From Uranotaenia lowii (Eukaryota > Arthropoda > Insecta > Diptera > Culicidae), in NCBI RefSeq assembly GCF_029784155.1, contig NW_026597299.1, positions 124,001 to 188,000 on the forward strand: 64,000 nucleotides of DNA, in the 5' to 3' direction. The stretch's first letter is position 1. Each line of letters starts with the position of its first letter. Both the position numbers and the translations under genes were made by a program. Positions 1 through 13,300 of this stretch are shown here, one piece after another. The notes under the pieces were generated by a model. The model had not been told where the DNA came from. It did no database searches and was given only the letters and a program-made list of their open reading frames with translations.

Positions 1-345
1 AAAAAATGTAGCATTTCTTGTAGCCTTTTAAGTGAATGTTTCTTTATCATCTATTAATTTTCATTGAAAATCGATTTCATAAATAACATTTTGTAGATAA
101 TTTTTGGAAAATAAAAATCAATTTTTTTTTCATTTAAAAACTTTCCAAAAAATTCAAAGAATTTGTGATTTTAAGCTGAATTGTGTACACAAATTAGCTG
201 TGATTCAAAATTTTTAAATTTCAAAATTGTTTCTCCTAACAATCTTAAAGATATAAGTCTACGATCTCCTGCTATTTGAATTTCTTCACGAAATCGTCAT
301 ATTGATATTTTAAAAACTAAACTCATTCGTGAGCTGAATCTGAAT
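1..345. other. AT-rich non-coding stretch, nothing recognised
   Basis: Only AT-rich sequence is visible, with no usable open frame, no inverted ends and no tandem repeat. It precedes the SINE that begins near 350. Confidence 0.6.
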
Positions 346-349
346 TTTG

Positions 350-2510
350 AATAATAATTTTGCTCAGTTGGCAAGTCTGTTGTCTCCTGAGCCAATGTCC
401 ACGAGTTCGATCCCAAGAGTAAACATCGAACACAGTTGTACCAAATAAGTTTTTCAATAACGATCCGCAGGGCCGGATTAAGCCATCGGGGGGCCCGGGG
501 CAATTTTTCTCGGGGGGCCCCTATAATTGGATTATTTTTTCAAATGCTTTCCCAGAAAATACAAAACCTTTTGAACTTGTAAAAAAACTGGAGATGAGTT
601 CAGTATGCTATCTTCAAATAGCCATGTCGTCTGCGTAGAAAATAGTTTCTGGTATCTTCAAATAAAAATTGTTGATTAATCACGTGCAAACACTGCGGAA
701 GAGTTTAGAAGTTTCTTAGAAATGAAAAATCTGATTTAAGCTGCAAAATGCAAAATTTATATTCTCATTTTTTTAAACCTTCATCACTAACTAAAATTCT
801 CTAATTTGAAAAAAATAACCGGATAGATATTTTTAATGATTTTCATATCATCATTGATCGTTTGGTTTGTGCTTATTAGAGAAAAATTTACCTAGTGACA
901 ATTAGGAAGTATCATGAAGATTTGAAACATAGAGAACAAAATTTAAAAAAATAAACAAAATAATTAAATCCACATTCCAGAGAGATACAGATATAAGAGT
1001 TTGAGAATTCAAAACTTAAAATCACGTTATATTCAGAACCAAAATTCAGTGTCTTAAAACTAAATCATAATTTCAAATCAAGTTTTGAGAAACGAAATAT
1101 GAATTAAATTTAAAAAAAAAAGAGATACAAAGTTACAATCAGAGCAAAAGCAGAAATTGCACTAGATGTGAATTTCAATTCTATGTCCTTGATACACAAA
1201 AAAAATATTTTCATAAGTTGTTTTTGAATATGATTCTCATCAGATAAAGTTTTTTTTATCAAATTGTTATTCTTAATGTGACGAAAGTTTCATACGATGC
1301 CCTCAAAACCAGAGGGGTATAAGTGCAAAAAGGATCGGTTGAAAAAAAATTGAGAATAAAGATCAAATGTTTAAAACACACAATCAGTTATCATTGAAAA
1401 AAAACAGATAAGGATTCCAAATGAATTTAGTACCTTAAACAAAGATCCTGAACTTTCAAAATTCAAAAAAAAATGAAACTGAACTTCAGTAACTGAAGAA
1501 ACAACACAAGACTTGAAAATCCCAATGAATTGAATCTGGAAAAAGATGAGAAGATCATAGAAATATTTAAATTAAGAAAATCACTCAATGATACTAGCAA
1601 CTCAACTATCAGATCGATTTTATGAAAATTTGAGAATGATCATTGTGAAACTGATATGCTTAATTCAGGATATTCACTTAAGTAGGTGATAAAATTTTGG
1701 TTAAATCAGTTGAAAATGTACCAATAGAAATTTCGAGTCTAAGACAGAAATTGGGATGGAAATTCAATAAAGAAACCCTGTTCTGTCGATTGGTCCAATT
1801 TAAGCAACTACAGTTTTTTAAAGGTTTACTTTCAAAAATAGGGAGGGAAAAGGATTTAGAATTTATAAACCAATGAAAATTTTAATAATAATGATTGAAA
1901 GGTGAAAAGTTATTATAATACGCGGTATTAACCCGGATACTGCCCAGGTAAAATTCTGAAATAAAACAACAAACGTTATTGTTGAAACAACAAACATTAT
2001 TGTTGTGCAAGAAGTTTGAATGAAGTTATTTGACCTGTTCTGTACAGAATATCGTGACTGATATTTTTCGATAAAAAATGATAATTTGAGGTGTTTTGCC
2101 TCATATTCTTCTCGATTTTTTTTTCGTATACGGTTTTGTCCAGAAGATTTTGATGTGGAAGAGCTCCTTCACTGCTTACTCTAGGGGCCCCCTTAACTTT
2201 TTTAAGACAAAAACTAATCTAGATATTGTTTCACGAGGCCCTTAATTTTTTACATTTCAAGTTTTCATTCCGATTTTCTTGTTTTGATTTCTTATCATGG
2301 ATTTGTAGTAGTATAATTAAAGTAATGTTAAAAAAAAAATTTCCCTCGGGGGGCCCCCCGGAGCCGGGGGGCCCGGGGCAATTGCCCCTTTTGCCCCCCC
2401 TTTAATCCGGCCTTGACGATCCGCCCACTGCAACGTTGATAAAGTCGCGAATGCCATAATATAGGAATGATGGTAAAACGACTATAATCGAAACAAAAAA
2501 AAATATTTTT
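350..2510 (+). repeat. tRNA-derived SINE, split by a hAT-like insertion
   Basis: Positions 362-415 carry a tRNA-like head with an A-box-like part (TCAGTTGGCAAGTCTG) and a B-box-like part (GAGTTCGATCCCAAG), the two parts of an internal RNA polymerase III promoter. A non-tRNA body follows, and the 3' part (2424-2510) ends in an A-rich tail. The SINE is cut by the element at 468-2415, and joining 467 to 2424 gives a continuous body. It resembles the Feilai-type SINEs known from mosquitoes, but the family name is inference. It was inserted before the hAT-like element. It encodes no protein. Confidence 0.6.
468..2415. mobile_element. Non-autonomous hAT-like DNA transposon, 1.95 kb
   Basis: The left end begins CAGGGCCGGATTA at 468 and the right end reads TAATCCGGCCTTG to 2415, a terminal inverted repeat with one mismatch. 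Inside both ends lie G/C blocks such as GGGGGGCCCGGGGCAA. The element is flanked by a perfect 8-bp target duplication, ACGATCCG, at 460-467 and 2416-2423. CAGGG-type ends with 8-bp duplications are the signature of the hAT superfamily. No transposase frame is visible in 1948 bp, so it would have been moved by an enzyme encoded elsewhere. It sits inside a SINE. Confidence 0.85.
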
Positions 2511-2684
2511 TACATTTTAAGCTGGTGTTTTAATATTTTTCATTTTCTTTCAAAATTAAAAAAAACCACCAATTTTAACATTTTTCGATGCCGTAAAAAA
2601 CTTTACCCAGTATGACGGATTGGCTTAATTATTTCACCTACAAACTTTTTACTGGTTTAATCATGAAATTCCAACACTGCTGGT

Positions 2685-5641
2685 CAGGCCCGTGCGAAGG
2701 ACTCGTCCATGGGGGGGGTTTTCAAAATTGAACTACCAAAAAAAAGCCTGGTGTGTTTAGTAAAGAAAAAAAAACAGTAACGTTAATTTTTGCACGGGCT
2801 GAAAGTAAAGCTTTTTCCAGTTCATTTCCATCAAATGTTAAAATATTTGGTCGGTGATCCCCGCCCTTAAAAATTATTTTTCTGAAATTTTTCTTTTTGA
2901 TCAATTTAAAAAATATATATATTTTATGCGTTCTACAATTATAGTGGCGCTAATTCTTTAATTTTAACTTTCAATATTAACATTTGAACTGGTTAACTCA
3001 ACATTTTCATCAAAACCCATAAAAAAATCAAATTTTTTTTTTAATTAATTACAGAAAATACGCAATTAAAACACAAAATATTGCTTTAAAAAATATCTCT
3101 TCATCTAAAATTTTTAAAACGGCTGGCAATTCTTGTCAGCAGTCTTGGAGGGTTGAATTTTCTGAAATCATAAAAATTATCTGTTATGATCTGAATCTAT
3201 ATATGATTCCATTAGACCATTAGAATCCATTCTCTTTTGATTTTCTGACTGTTAAAACATGGTTTAATTTTAAATAAACAAGATAAAAGATAAAAAAATC
3301 ACTTAATACTTGAATCCACATTAACTTTTTTGTGATAACGCTTATGCGATCTGGATTTTGAATAGTCATTGAGTCAACTTTGCGCATTTAAATTAAGCTT
3401 TGAAGTTGCTACTTCGAATCATTTATCGAACTTTTCATGGACAAAAGCTAGAACAAAAGTTATTCTTATTGAAAATTTAGATTTTTAGGGTTTCCAAGAA
3501 GATTATGTTTTCGAAACACAAAAATTTGTACTAGAAAAACAAAGACAAAATTATAAAAAATTGTTCAAATTTTCTTAAAAGTTTGACTATTAAATTCGGA
3601 AAATTTATTTTGGAAAAATACAGCATAACTAGGTTAATTTTTTTTTCAATTGTAATAAAATTTGAACTCAATTGATCGGCCTTGTCGTAAAAGTCGTGTT
3701 GTTTTAGTAACAATATTTTAAGATTATGAATATAGAAATTGATTCCATTAGTAACAAATTAATGTCTAATTTTTAATATTTATTTATTTCATTTCTTTCA
3801 GTCTACCTATTTTTTTTTATAGAATTCAATTGTAGATTCAAATAAACGAACTTTTCGAAATCTGCAACTCGATTTGATTTTTGGTTTAAAAATAACTCAA
3901 GTGCAATTAAATTTATACATCTTTAAAAGTTCGTTTGATATTTAATATTTTACAAAATTTGGAAAAGCAAACAAATGGAAAACATAAGAATAAGCCTTCT
4001 TTCGCAGAAGGCAAAATGACTTACGGTCTTGGGGAGAAAAACCTTTTTATTAAATTTGTTTGAAATGTGTCAATGTTTTATCAGAAAAATGCGGAATTTT
4101 CTTATATAATTTAAACATATTTTCAAAAGTTGCAAGACACCATAATTTAACTAAATTGGCTCTTAAATTTTTTGCACCTGGTTTAAATGTGAATTTGGTG
4201 GTCTTGTGTAATTTATCAAAAACATTAAAATGTCGAGTTGAGCATTCAGAAAAAAAAACACAAATTCAAGTTGATGTTGAAATTGGTTGATCTCTTGAAG
4301 AATATTTCATATCAACATTAAATTTGTTATGGTTTAAAAGCGTTATATAATTATAAAAATGATTAGTAATAACGTAATGCATTAACTTGTTTGGATACAT
4401 TTCTTAATAATAACCAATTTCAAAGACAAGATAGGGTTTAAATTTTAAATAGTAAATCGAAATTGAAAGTTAAAAACAAGTTTCAATTCGTAAATGTTAT
4501 GTACTGTTGCAGAATGAAAAGTCTTAGGCCTAGAGTGATACAAGACTAAAAACCGCCGGAGCACACAGGAGTATATCACCCAATAACCTGGCCAAAACTC
4601 AAAATTTAAATTTCATCGGTTACTTTTATGTCTATGTTTATTTGATTCTTGAATAAATTTAGCACCATGTACCGGTCAGTTTTTTGACATCTAATTTGTT
4701 TATAAGCTGTTGCAGCTGTCGAAACTTTAGTATTTTTATGAGATAGAATTTTTCTACAAATCGTTGAATCAGCGCGACTACGTCATATCAATGAATAAAA
4801 CTTTCTTTAGTGACTAAAAATGAAAATTTGAAATGGAAAACTTCAATGGAGGGATGTATAATAATTTTAAGTATAATAGACCAAATTCGATGACTATAGA
4901 GACAGTACGCAGTGCTTTGAAAATTCTTCTATTTATTTTATGTTTTAAACGTTGATTTTTTTTTACAAATTAGTGTTTTTGTTTATGTTCCCAGCAAGTC
5001 CCGACAAAATGTTTGATATCATTAAAAAATTGATAATTTCAATGATCATGTGCAAAAGAAAAAACTCGCGCAAACTCGCGCATTTTTGATATTTTTAAGT
5101 TTGAAGTTTAAAAATATTGATGGATTTTTTCCACAAAAAAGTCACCTAGGGCTTCGTTTATTTTAAATTAAAGCTCAGTAAAATTAATGTTCTTTTTCGA
5201 ATATTTTCAAATGTTATTTAACTTTCAAAAACAAATTAAAAAAAATCTAGATTTTTATGAATTTCACAACTTTTCTGACCTGGACTTATCGATCATGTCA
5301 TATAAATGTTAGAAAATTTCTAATAGAAATTAATGAAAAATTACGGAAACGGTAAAAAATATTTTAAATGATCTTAAAAACGTTTGATAAGTCAAAATAA
5401 ACTATTTTATTGATTTCAAAACTAAAAAATACTTTTGGCCAACTTTTTCTTCTACGTACTCCTGTGTGCGGAGGCGAGAAAATTTTGCGACATGTTTGTT
5501 AACACTTATTTATAAACACCTTTTGGGATGAAGTAATTTCCCGTTAGTATTCATTTCTTGAACTGAAAAATTTTACTTTGAAAAAATCTCCATGGGGGGG
5601 GGGTTAAACCCCTAAAACCCCCCCCCGTTCGCACGGCCTTG
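2685..5641. mobile_element. Non-autonomous hAT-like DNA transposon, 2.96 kb
   Basis: The ends are CAGGCCCGTGCGAA at 2685 and TTCGCACGGCCTTG ending at 5641, each followed inward by a G run (left) or C run (right). A perfect 8-bp target duplication, CTGCTGGT, lies at 2677-2684 and 5642-5649. The related repeat at 52240-52400 has the target only once (CTGTTGGT), which serves as an unoccupied site and confirms both borders. Frames inside reach only 60-76 codons and show no transposase or BED-finger motifs. Another inverted-repeat element lies within it (4555-5475). Confidence 0.85.
4555..5475. mobile_element. TIR element nested in the second hAT-like transposon
   Basis: GCCGGAGCACACAGGAGTA at 4555-4573 is repeated in inverse orientation as TACTCCTGTGTGCGGAGGC at 5457-5475, and weaker inverted similarity continues inward (GGCCAAAA and its inverse). 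No convincing target duplication could be assigned, so the exact ends may differ by a few bases and the superfamily is unresolved. The interior is AT-rich and non-coding. It must be at least as young as its host element. Confidence 0.55.
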
Positions 5642-6159
5642 CTGCTGGTGTAGAAAATTTTTTCGAACAATCACCATTTTTTTTAAATCAATATTTTTAT
5701 AATTCCTGCCTGAGGTAAGATGCAATGAATATGATTGTTTTGCATCACGCATTTGTCAACTTTGAAATTACATTCATCCAAACATTTACTTTATGATTGC
5801 AGCTAGTAGATTTTTCTGTAGAATCCTTTTTACCCCTGAATGTATGCAATATCTTTATGTTCAGAAAAATGTAAAAATTAGTTTCAACAGAACCAGAAAT
5901 TAGTGCAATTGGTGTTTTTGTGCGTAATGGCTTTTATTGCATCAAAATTTATCAAAAATTATACAATTACAAACGTTTTCATTGGATTTTTCATTAAAAT
6001 TAAAAAGTTTGTTGCAAGTTACCACTTTCGCATGTTTTTTAAGAATTAAATATAACTGAAAAAAAAACCCAATAATTTTTCTGACTACGTCAATTTGATG
6101 ACTCACTAACCTAAAAACTTTTTTTGCATAAAGAACTGTTGCCCCTGTTGACGCTATAT

Positions 6160-8826
6160 CTCATTTTGATATGAAAAAAATTGAAAATCAAAATATCTCA
6201 TCTTGATTTAATTTTGTTTTTCTCTTCAAATCTGGAATTGAAAAACATTTTGAATTATCCTCTGTTAAAAGTAATCAAGCACAATTATCAAAATTTTGGA
6301 AGTTTCCTTCCAATCAACAATTTTGTTACAGACACCCCTACTTATATCCCTTATTTTTATATCTAACTGTAAGTACACATAAATACTCGATATTAGCAAT
6401 TTATTCAAGTTTCTGCATCTCGAAGCGAAACCATGTTAACAACAAACAGGCGAAGGAAAATAGGTACCATCAGCCGAGGTCCATTGAGAAGATCAACAAC
6501 TTTAAAGGGGTAATGTAAAATATATAAAAGAAAAAATGTAAACCAACAGTACTTTCAAAAAACCACTAAACAATCATCGTCATCAGGCAGCCGTCGCGCT
6601 TTATTAACGACCAAACCATTCGTAATCGATTCTCTGAGAAAATCTCTCTCCATCTCGGAACCTAAACGATTTCAGTTGATTGTAATTGCAGCACTGGCTA
6701 TTATTAGGTGCCTTTCATTCGGTTGGTGATTATTATTTGTTTTTTTTTTGTTCACTTCGTTTTGAATTCGGCGCCGGAGGGTGGCTCAATTGAGAGGAAA
6801 CCGGCAATTGAAGGTGTTTCAAATACCTGCATACATCAGTAGATCACTCACCTAACAAGGCGGGAAAATCCATGGCACGTGGTTTGCAGGCCCTATGCTT
6901 AATGTGGTCCGATCGAAAATCGAACCATCATTTCAACGTGTTATTTTGAAAATATGTATGTAAATTATTGGCGGGTAGATGATACTTGTAAATTGTAATG
7001 GAAAGAAAAATCCATAAAACATACAAGCGGAAAAATACTTGTGCTTTGATTTGAACAATAAATTGAAGGTGCTTACATCAAAATTAATCTACAGCTCCTA
7101 ACTTTTCTCCTGCTATTAAACATACAACAATGTAGGTAGGTATATCTATTCCTAAATATTGTCAGAGAATGACTTTTTGCAGCGTTTATCGATTTTTGCT
7201 CGCCTTTAACAGAAAACGCAAGCAGGAAGTTTGGTGCATTATGCCAAAATTTAACATGCACTTTTTTTTGGTTGTGTTTTAGGGGTTTACGTGCTTTTCT
7301 GCATACACGCATAAATGCAAATATGCAACTCAGTTCGACAAAAATGTTGAGTGAAAGGTGTCTTCCAAATTATATCCAAATGATGTTTCCTTGTTTCAAA
7401 TTTTCTGTTAGTATTTTACGCGAAATAAACCAAAAAGAATCCCACAAAACACGAATGATCCTTAAAACTTCGCTTATGAAACGAAAACTATTGGAGCCGT
7501 AGATGAAACGAACAAAGATATAGCAAATTGCAAACGGCCGGGCGAGTGAACGAGAGTAAAACCAGAAAATTGGGCAAAACTGATCCACTTCACATAACAA
7601 CCGTCAAAACAAAACAAAATATATACGATATGGCTCTCGATTGTGACAATCTGAACTGTTACATTTGATCAGTCTTTGGAATTAAGTTTCGATTAAGTTA
7701 TGTGAGAAACTTTTTGCAAGCCACCATTATTTCACGCGGATGACGGGGGGCATTTAATGGGGGCGGAAACTCTAAAAATAAGGATTTATGTGAGTGACTT
7801 GAAAGCTTGTTTTCTATCATGTTTGCCACCAAGAAGCGGCTTCCAACAAACTCTCATTCAATGCTGAGAAAAGCTGTTTTTGTGGATGAAGAGGCTTTCC
7901 ATGCATTTCTCAGCTTACGAAGACATGACAAAAATAACGAGCAGAATTGTTTCGAAATAAGGAGGAAAAAAATGATAAACGGGACCGGAATGATTTTCTG
8001 GTTAATTGCAAACCGTTTCTTGGGCGACATTGTGGAAATTTCTCATGACTAAAATGCTGCTTTTCCAAGCTTATCAGCAATGGAAATTTCATTTAGCCAT
8101 AGCTAAATACTAAAGGAAAAAAAAATTCTCAGTAACTGAAACACAAGCAAATTCGATCGGCCATGACGCATGTTTTACTACCCCCTCTTCAAGGTGAAAA
8201 GTTATGCTGAAACATACCTGAGCTACTTAATATTTATTAAAATAATCGATGCCGGGATGATTAAACCGACTGGTTTTAAATCCCAAAAAATATGTAGATA
8301 ACAAATTTTTGAGTTCTAGGACTCATCAGGAAACGTAATTGGCATGAAGAAGCATTTAAATTGCATTCAAAATTGAAACCAAAGGCAAATCTATAAGAAT
8401 TACGAATTGTGTTAAGAGATGAATAAACCAAAAAAGTTAAAAATCTAAAAAAAAAACAAAAAAAAAATCAAAATATTGACATCTTTTTTGTTTGTCTAAA
8501 TTCCACTGAAAAACTGATATAACACTGCACCACAATTCCATCAACCGTAGGATCGTGTCTTAACTGCTAAGTTCGCGATTGGTACCTATATCCAAGGTTT
8601 TTTGAAACACGAGGTTCTCCGACTTTCACAGTAAGTAGGCGAGGAATGAGCAGGCTTCTGAATGAGTTTGTTTACAAACATAAGATTATTTGCTCAGATT
8701 TTCTGTGGTTTGTAGGTAAACAAACTCCATGAGATCCGCAGTTGCATAGCCTAAATAGCCAAAATATCTGAATCGGGAATTTGATATACGGTAACACCTC
8801 CTATTTATGCACACCTTGCCTATATC
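6160..8826. other. Non-coding stretch without a recognised gene
   Basis: Overlapping short frames of 60-82 codons occur on both strands (for example around 7270-7600 and 7807-8092). None has recognisable domains, and the opposed overlaps argue against coding. Base composition at 6560-8060 is more balanced than in the repeats and may be unique intron or intergenic DNA. Poly-A and poly-T tracts are the only simple repeats seen. Confidence 0.5.
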
Positions 8827-8829
8827 CTA

Positions 8830-9826
8830 CACTGAACCCAGAATCACACTTACATACACTTGAAGATTCACTTAAAAGTGAGAATTCAGTGATTTTTTTC
8901 TTTTCAAGTGACTCATGTACAATTCATTTGCCCCTCACTTAAATTTAAAGTGAGCGAGTCAATATTCACTTCCTCATTACTTGATTTTTAAGTGACTGGC
9001 ACTAGAGTTCTACTGGATGTCCACTTAATTCTCTGCCTACTTGACCGATCACTAAAAATTCAAATGAATCTACGAATAGCGCATGGCAACAATGTTGGGA
9101 TGGAATATGTTTATTGTGGTTTGGGTGGGAAACTTAAACGAGTTGTGTTTGTGCTAATAGACGAAGAAAAAGAGTTATTTCTTAGTATTAAAACAATTAT
9201 ATACCAGAGCTCAATGAAAATATCTTTAGCATTGCAATGATGTTAGTTGTTTGTAATAGAAAGTAAATTGTGATAAATAAACTATAACCATAATTTAAAT
9301 TATATTTTTATTTCATTTCTGCTTTTTCAAATCATCAAGTCCTGGAGACACTAAAAACTATTCAGTTAAGTTTTTGGGAACTTTTAAGCGCAATAAAAAT
9401 AAAAGTAAGCATCATGAAATCAAGTGAATACTCGAAAAATATTAAATTTATTTATTACCATTTGCCGAAAACAGCAACAAAAATGTCCTGTTTGAGTGAA
9501 AAATTGATGGTTTTTCAAGTCGGAGCACCCAATAAATTAATTGGAAAAAACCGTTATTTTTCCTTTTTATATTTCAATAATAATTGGTTTGAATCACAGA
9601 GTTTATTGATATCTGAAATGCCGAAATTCATCAGGAAATTTACTTTACTAAATGATTTAAACGGCCTCAGCATATATTTAAAATTCACTTTGCTGCCAAC
9701 TTGAAATTCACTTCGCCGCTCAATTGAAATTCACTTGACGGTCACTTAAAATTCACATGAATTGACGAATGGTCAAAATTCAGTCCAATCGTCACTTACA
9801 TTTTAAGTGAAAATTATTTTCAGTGT
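8830..9826. mobile_element. MITE-like element with TA target duplication, about 1 kb
   Basis: CACTGAA at 8830 and TTCAGTG ending at 9826 are inverse copies, each flanked by TA, as expected for Tc1/mariner-type or related elements. The 150 bp inside each end are crowded with short copies of TTCACTT or its inverse AAGTGAA, a subterminal repeat array that is a common binding-site arrangement in DNA transposons. Frames inside (82 and 96 codons) are not recognisable and are probably chance. The terminal repeat is short, so the border call rests on the TA plus the subterminal motif pattern. Confidence 0.6.
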
Positions 9827-10080
9827 AGTGATGGAGCTAGCATTCAAAAATTACTCATCGTGTTCTAATGATACGTAGAAAAATATATAGAAATTTCATC
9901 TTCTACCAAGCATTTGCAGCCTACTTAAATTTTTCTGCGTGCGAAAGTATAAGTTGCTATGGTGTTCAATTTGTGTGTTTGTTTTCTTTCGAGTAAAAAA
10001 AGGTCCTGATGGTTGAAATGTACAAGATTCATTCAGCTTTTAAATTTCAGGAACAAAATTGCCCACATACCTACATGAGA

Positions 10081-10352
10081 AAATCAACTCTTCATATATC
10101 TCCCGTGAGCTTTCATTACGTCGCATGAAACATCTTAAGAATTCACTGAAAACTGCTGCAAAAGTTATCAAAACAACTTTAAAATTTGTATTTCACATAT
10201 ACAATATGTTGTCCAGACAACAAATATTCTAAATGGACAGAACTTGTGAGTAGTTTATGTCAGGTTTTGTATTTTTTCGTAACAAAACTGTTTGTTTACG
10301 TTTTGTTTCATACGACGTAATGAAAGATCACGCGAGATATAAAAAGATGATT
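10081..10352. mobile_element. Foldback (inverted-repeat) MITE-like element
   Basis: The left arm at about 10081-10132 contains TTTCATTACGTCGCATGAAA. The right arm at 10305-10352 contains TTTCATACGACGTAATGAAA, and both continue outward through an imperfect ATATCTC(C/G)CGTGA match. Each arm is about 50 bp around a loop of about 170 bp. No target duplication was identified, so the ends are approximate. Confidence 0.55.
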
Positions 10353-13300
10353 CCAATCATAAGGATAGTTTGAAATTATAACAATTTCAAAATAGAATTG
10401 AAAATGAAATTGAAATTTTTTTTTAATTAAAACATTTACGAGAAAAGTCGAAATTTACTTATTTGTATCATTACATAATCGAGAAACGAAGCTTCGGGAA
10501 TGATGAGCTAATTGGCGCCAGGAGCTCTGGGCGATCAATAATTTCCTCCTACGCAAAGGAGTTACATCAGCTTATTAGTGTAAATTTCATGAAATTGTTG
10601 AAAAATGTTAAAAAGAAGTTATTTTGGGAATATGTCTTATAAATTTTATCGACATTGGGAAAAGTTTTCAAAGTGAGTCATCCAGCGCTAAACACTACCT
10701 CCACAATACAAACTAATAAATACATAAAAGAATATTCTAATTCAGATCGTTTTCAGAACATGTAATCTAATCCGGAATCTCAATTAATCTGGTGTGAAAT
10801 AATAAAAACTTTTAGTGATAATATGCATTTCTGTACAGTCTGTACTTATAAAAAAACATTTTAAACAGAAGCAAAGAACGGAATAGAATTATCCATTTGA
10901 GTATTCTGTATAAATATTCAAAATCCGAATTCCTAAAATTGGAATAGATTATAAAACAGAAGATATTGAAATTCAATAAGGCTGGATATATATATATCAA
11001 TTTCTTCTTTTGTCAGCCCCCCAGCCCCCCCCCCCTTCGAAATTTCCAAAAAAACCTGAAGGAAAAATAAATAAAGTATTTTTTGTAAATTTCGAGAAAA
11101 AAAAATCGTATATCCGAAAGATTGCAAGACCAAAAAACACATATATTAAGATGGAAGTTTTTTCACCTGTTATATTCTTGATTTTATTGTTTTTTCGATT
11201 TAAGTCGATTTTTTGGTTTTTTTGCAATGATATAGTACGCAATTTTGTTTCATACAAGCTTTCGTGCAATTTATTCCAATTAATTTTTGTTTATCCCCCC
11301 CTCGCGATGTTCCAACTCCGAGTGACAAAAGAAGGATTTGAAATTTGTTCCGGCCTAGTAAAATCTTTGAATATCTGATAGTGATAACTTTGTAAAAATT
11401 CGGATTTAGAACAAAACAAAAACTTGTTTATTTGAAAGGATCTCAACTCGCTTTTTGATGTTTGCTGATGATGATTGGTTAAGACTAGTTTAATAAATTT
11501 GTAAAGAGAAGATTGAAATTGACGCTAATAAAAGGTTGCATATCCTGCGGTAAGTTTTTTTTCCATTATACATTTAGAAATTGGTTATAAGTCAAAGGAA
11601 AACTTTGTCAACACAACTTTGTCAAAAATCTAGATATATAATAAAATTATAACAAGATAATGTTAAAAATGCCATCTGTGAGAATGTGAGAATTATCACC
11701 GCAAGTTTACGCTCTAGAATCGGTGAAAAGGGTATCTACTTTTAAGCGTCACGAAAATTCTAGAAACATCAACATAGAGACAACCACCTTGATGAAAATT
11801 TCTTATAAGTTCAGAACAAAGTATACTTGTTTGTGTTTTTATTCGAAAGTTAACACTAAAAGAGAGTGTTTCTAGCAAAAAAGTAAAAATGGCCCAAAAG
11901 TCAAATGGGACAGTCTTGCTTCGGACGGCAGTGTATTGAATTTAAATATTTAAATATTTTTCACTTTTTTCATACATTAATTGTTGCAAATTTGTTACTT
12001 TATGAAACGAAGGGTTAATTTTAACAATATTCATCAAGATATCATAAAACAGTTATTAAGCTTCAAAAACGGGTTTATAAGTGTCGATTATCGACCATTC
12101 ATGTATTTTCATTAACTGACCCTTCAGAAGCTAATTTTTGAACCTCAATACTTTTTCTATCGTACCTTTATCGAAATAGGACCTTGGTATGAAATATTTG
12201 CCACTACTAAAGCTTCGTGAAACATCATAATGAAAAGAAATTCACCGATTGAAGCTTAAGAACATGGTGCAAAACTGGGTTTACATGTTTCTTCTAAAAA
12301 AATTTTCTCACAATTCCATACAAATATCGGGCTCATCTCTTTCCGTGTTCCGATCTCCCAAATTTAGTTTTGGACTTTGTGCTAGGCCTAGGATCAATTT
12401 TTGCTTGCAACTTGCAAGGTTTTCATAAGTCGGCTGATTTGGGCACTCTAGTGTCTATTAACAAATTTTCAATAGATCGAAGGCTTTTAAAACTATCATT
12501 AATTTTTACTTTCTTTATCAATTAAATTTTAAAAAGATTAAGAAACACATTCAAACGCTTTTACGAACAATTTTTTCCTAGTATTGATTTTTTTAAAATT
12601 ACATAATATTCACGTGATCGCACAAATGAATTTCAAATAAAATTGATGTGCGCAGTGTTTCAAACCTTATTTGTTTTATGGGTCTTTTTAGATTGAATGC
12701 ACTTAATTTTGGGAATCTATTTCACCACCAAATCACGTTGTTTGTTGAGTTCTAAGCTTTTTCAGTAAATTAAGCTTTAAATTTTAAGTTTATACTTTGA
12801 TTTATTCCATGTAGTTGAACATTAAATTTCGTGATGTCACAACACTTTGCTGAACCGTGTTTCATAAAACTGTCGCATTGTGACCTCACGTAACTAAATC
12901 GCACTTAAATAAATATATATTAAAATTCAAAAAATCAAAACAGCGATTTGTTGGTTGTAATATATTGAAACTTTTCTGAAACTTTCAGTTTTGATTGAAT
13001 AGAAGAGAAGAAAAAGCGTTGTGACGTCACGATTTGTATTGGATATATTTTGATAATTCTAGGGGCGGAACCAGCAGTTAGTTCGAAACGAGAAAAACGC
13101 CTTTGAAATTTCGGAACATCTAATAAAATCCTGTTTAAAAAATCGACCACTTTTTGTTCAAGAAAATCAAGAAATGTGCATAATATTAACTTATTGTTCG
13201 TTGGTTATCAAGGACTTTTACTTTGTTCACTAAATTTCAGATATTTTCGACTCCAGTTACGCCTGCAAATTGATCGGCCGTTTTTTTGGTTTTGAAGTTT

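Larger units (their letters stand above)
2575..6155. repeat. Older dispersed repeat 'X', copy 1, split by a hAT-like element
   Basis: The pieces 2575-2684 and 5650-6155 align with a continuous copy at 52240-52895. Shared landmarks are CGATGCCGTA at the left, CCAACACTG near the insertion point, and TTTCTGACTACGTCAATTTG near the right end. The right end (GCCCCTGTTGACGC, 6141-6154) is roughly the inverse of CGTCAAACGGGGC, which begins the second copy at 52014, so X is probably a MITE with CGTCAAACGGGG-like ends. The left end of this copy is missing or diverged. No coding capacity is visible. Confidence 0.6.

Noticed and set aside
11010..11378. 122-codon plus frame opposite 69- and 90-codon minus frames
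   Set aside because: Mutually overlapping, low complexity, and partly within a dispersed repeat with a C-run.
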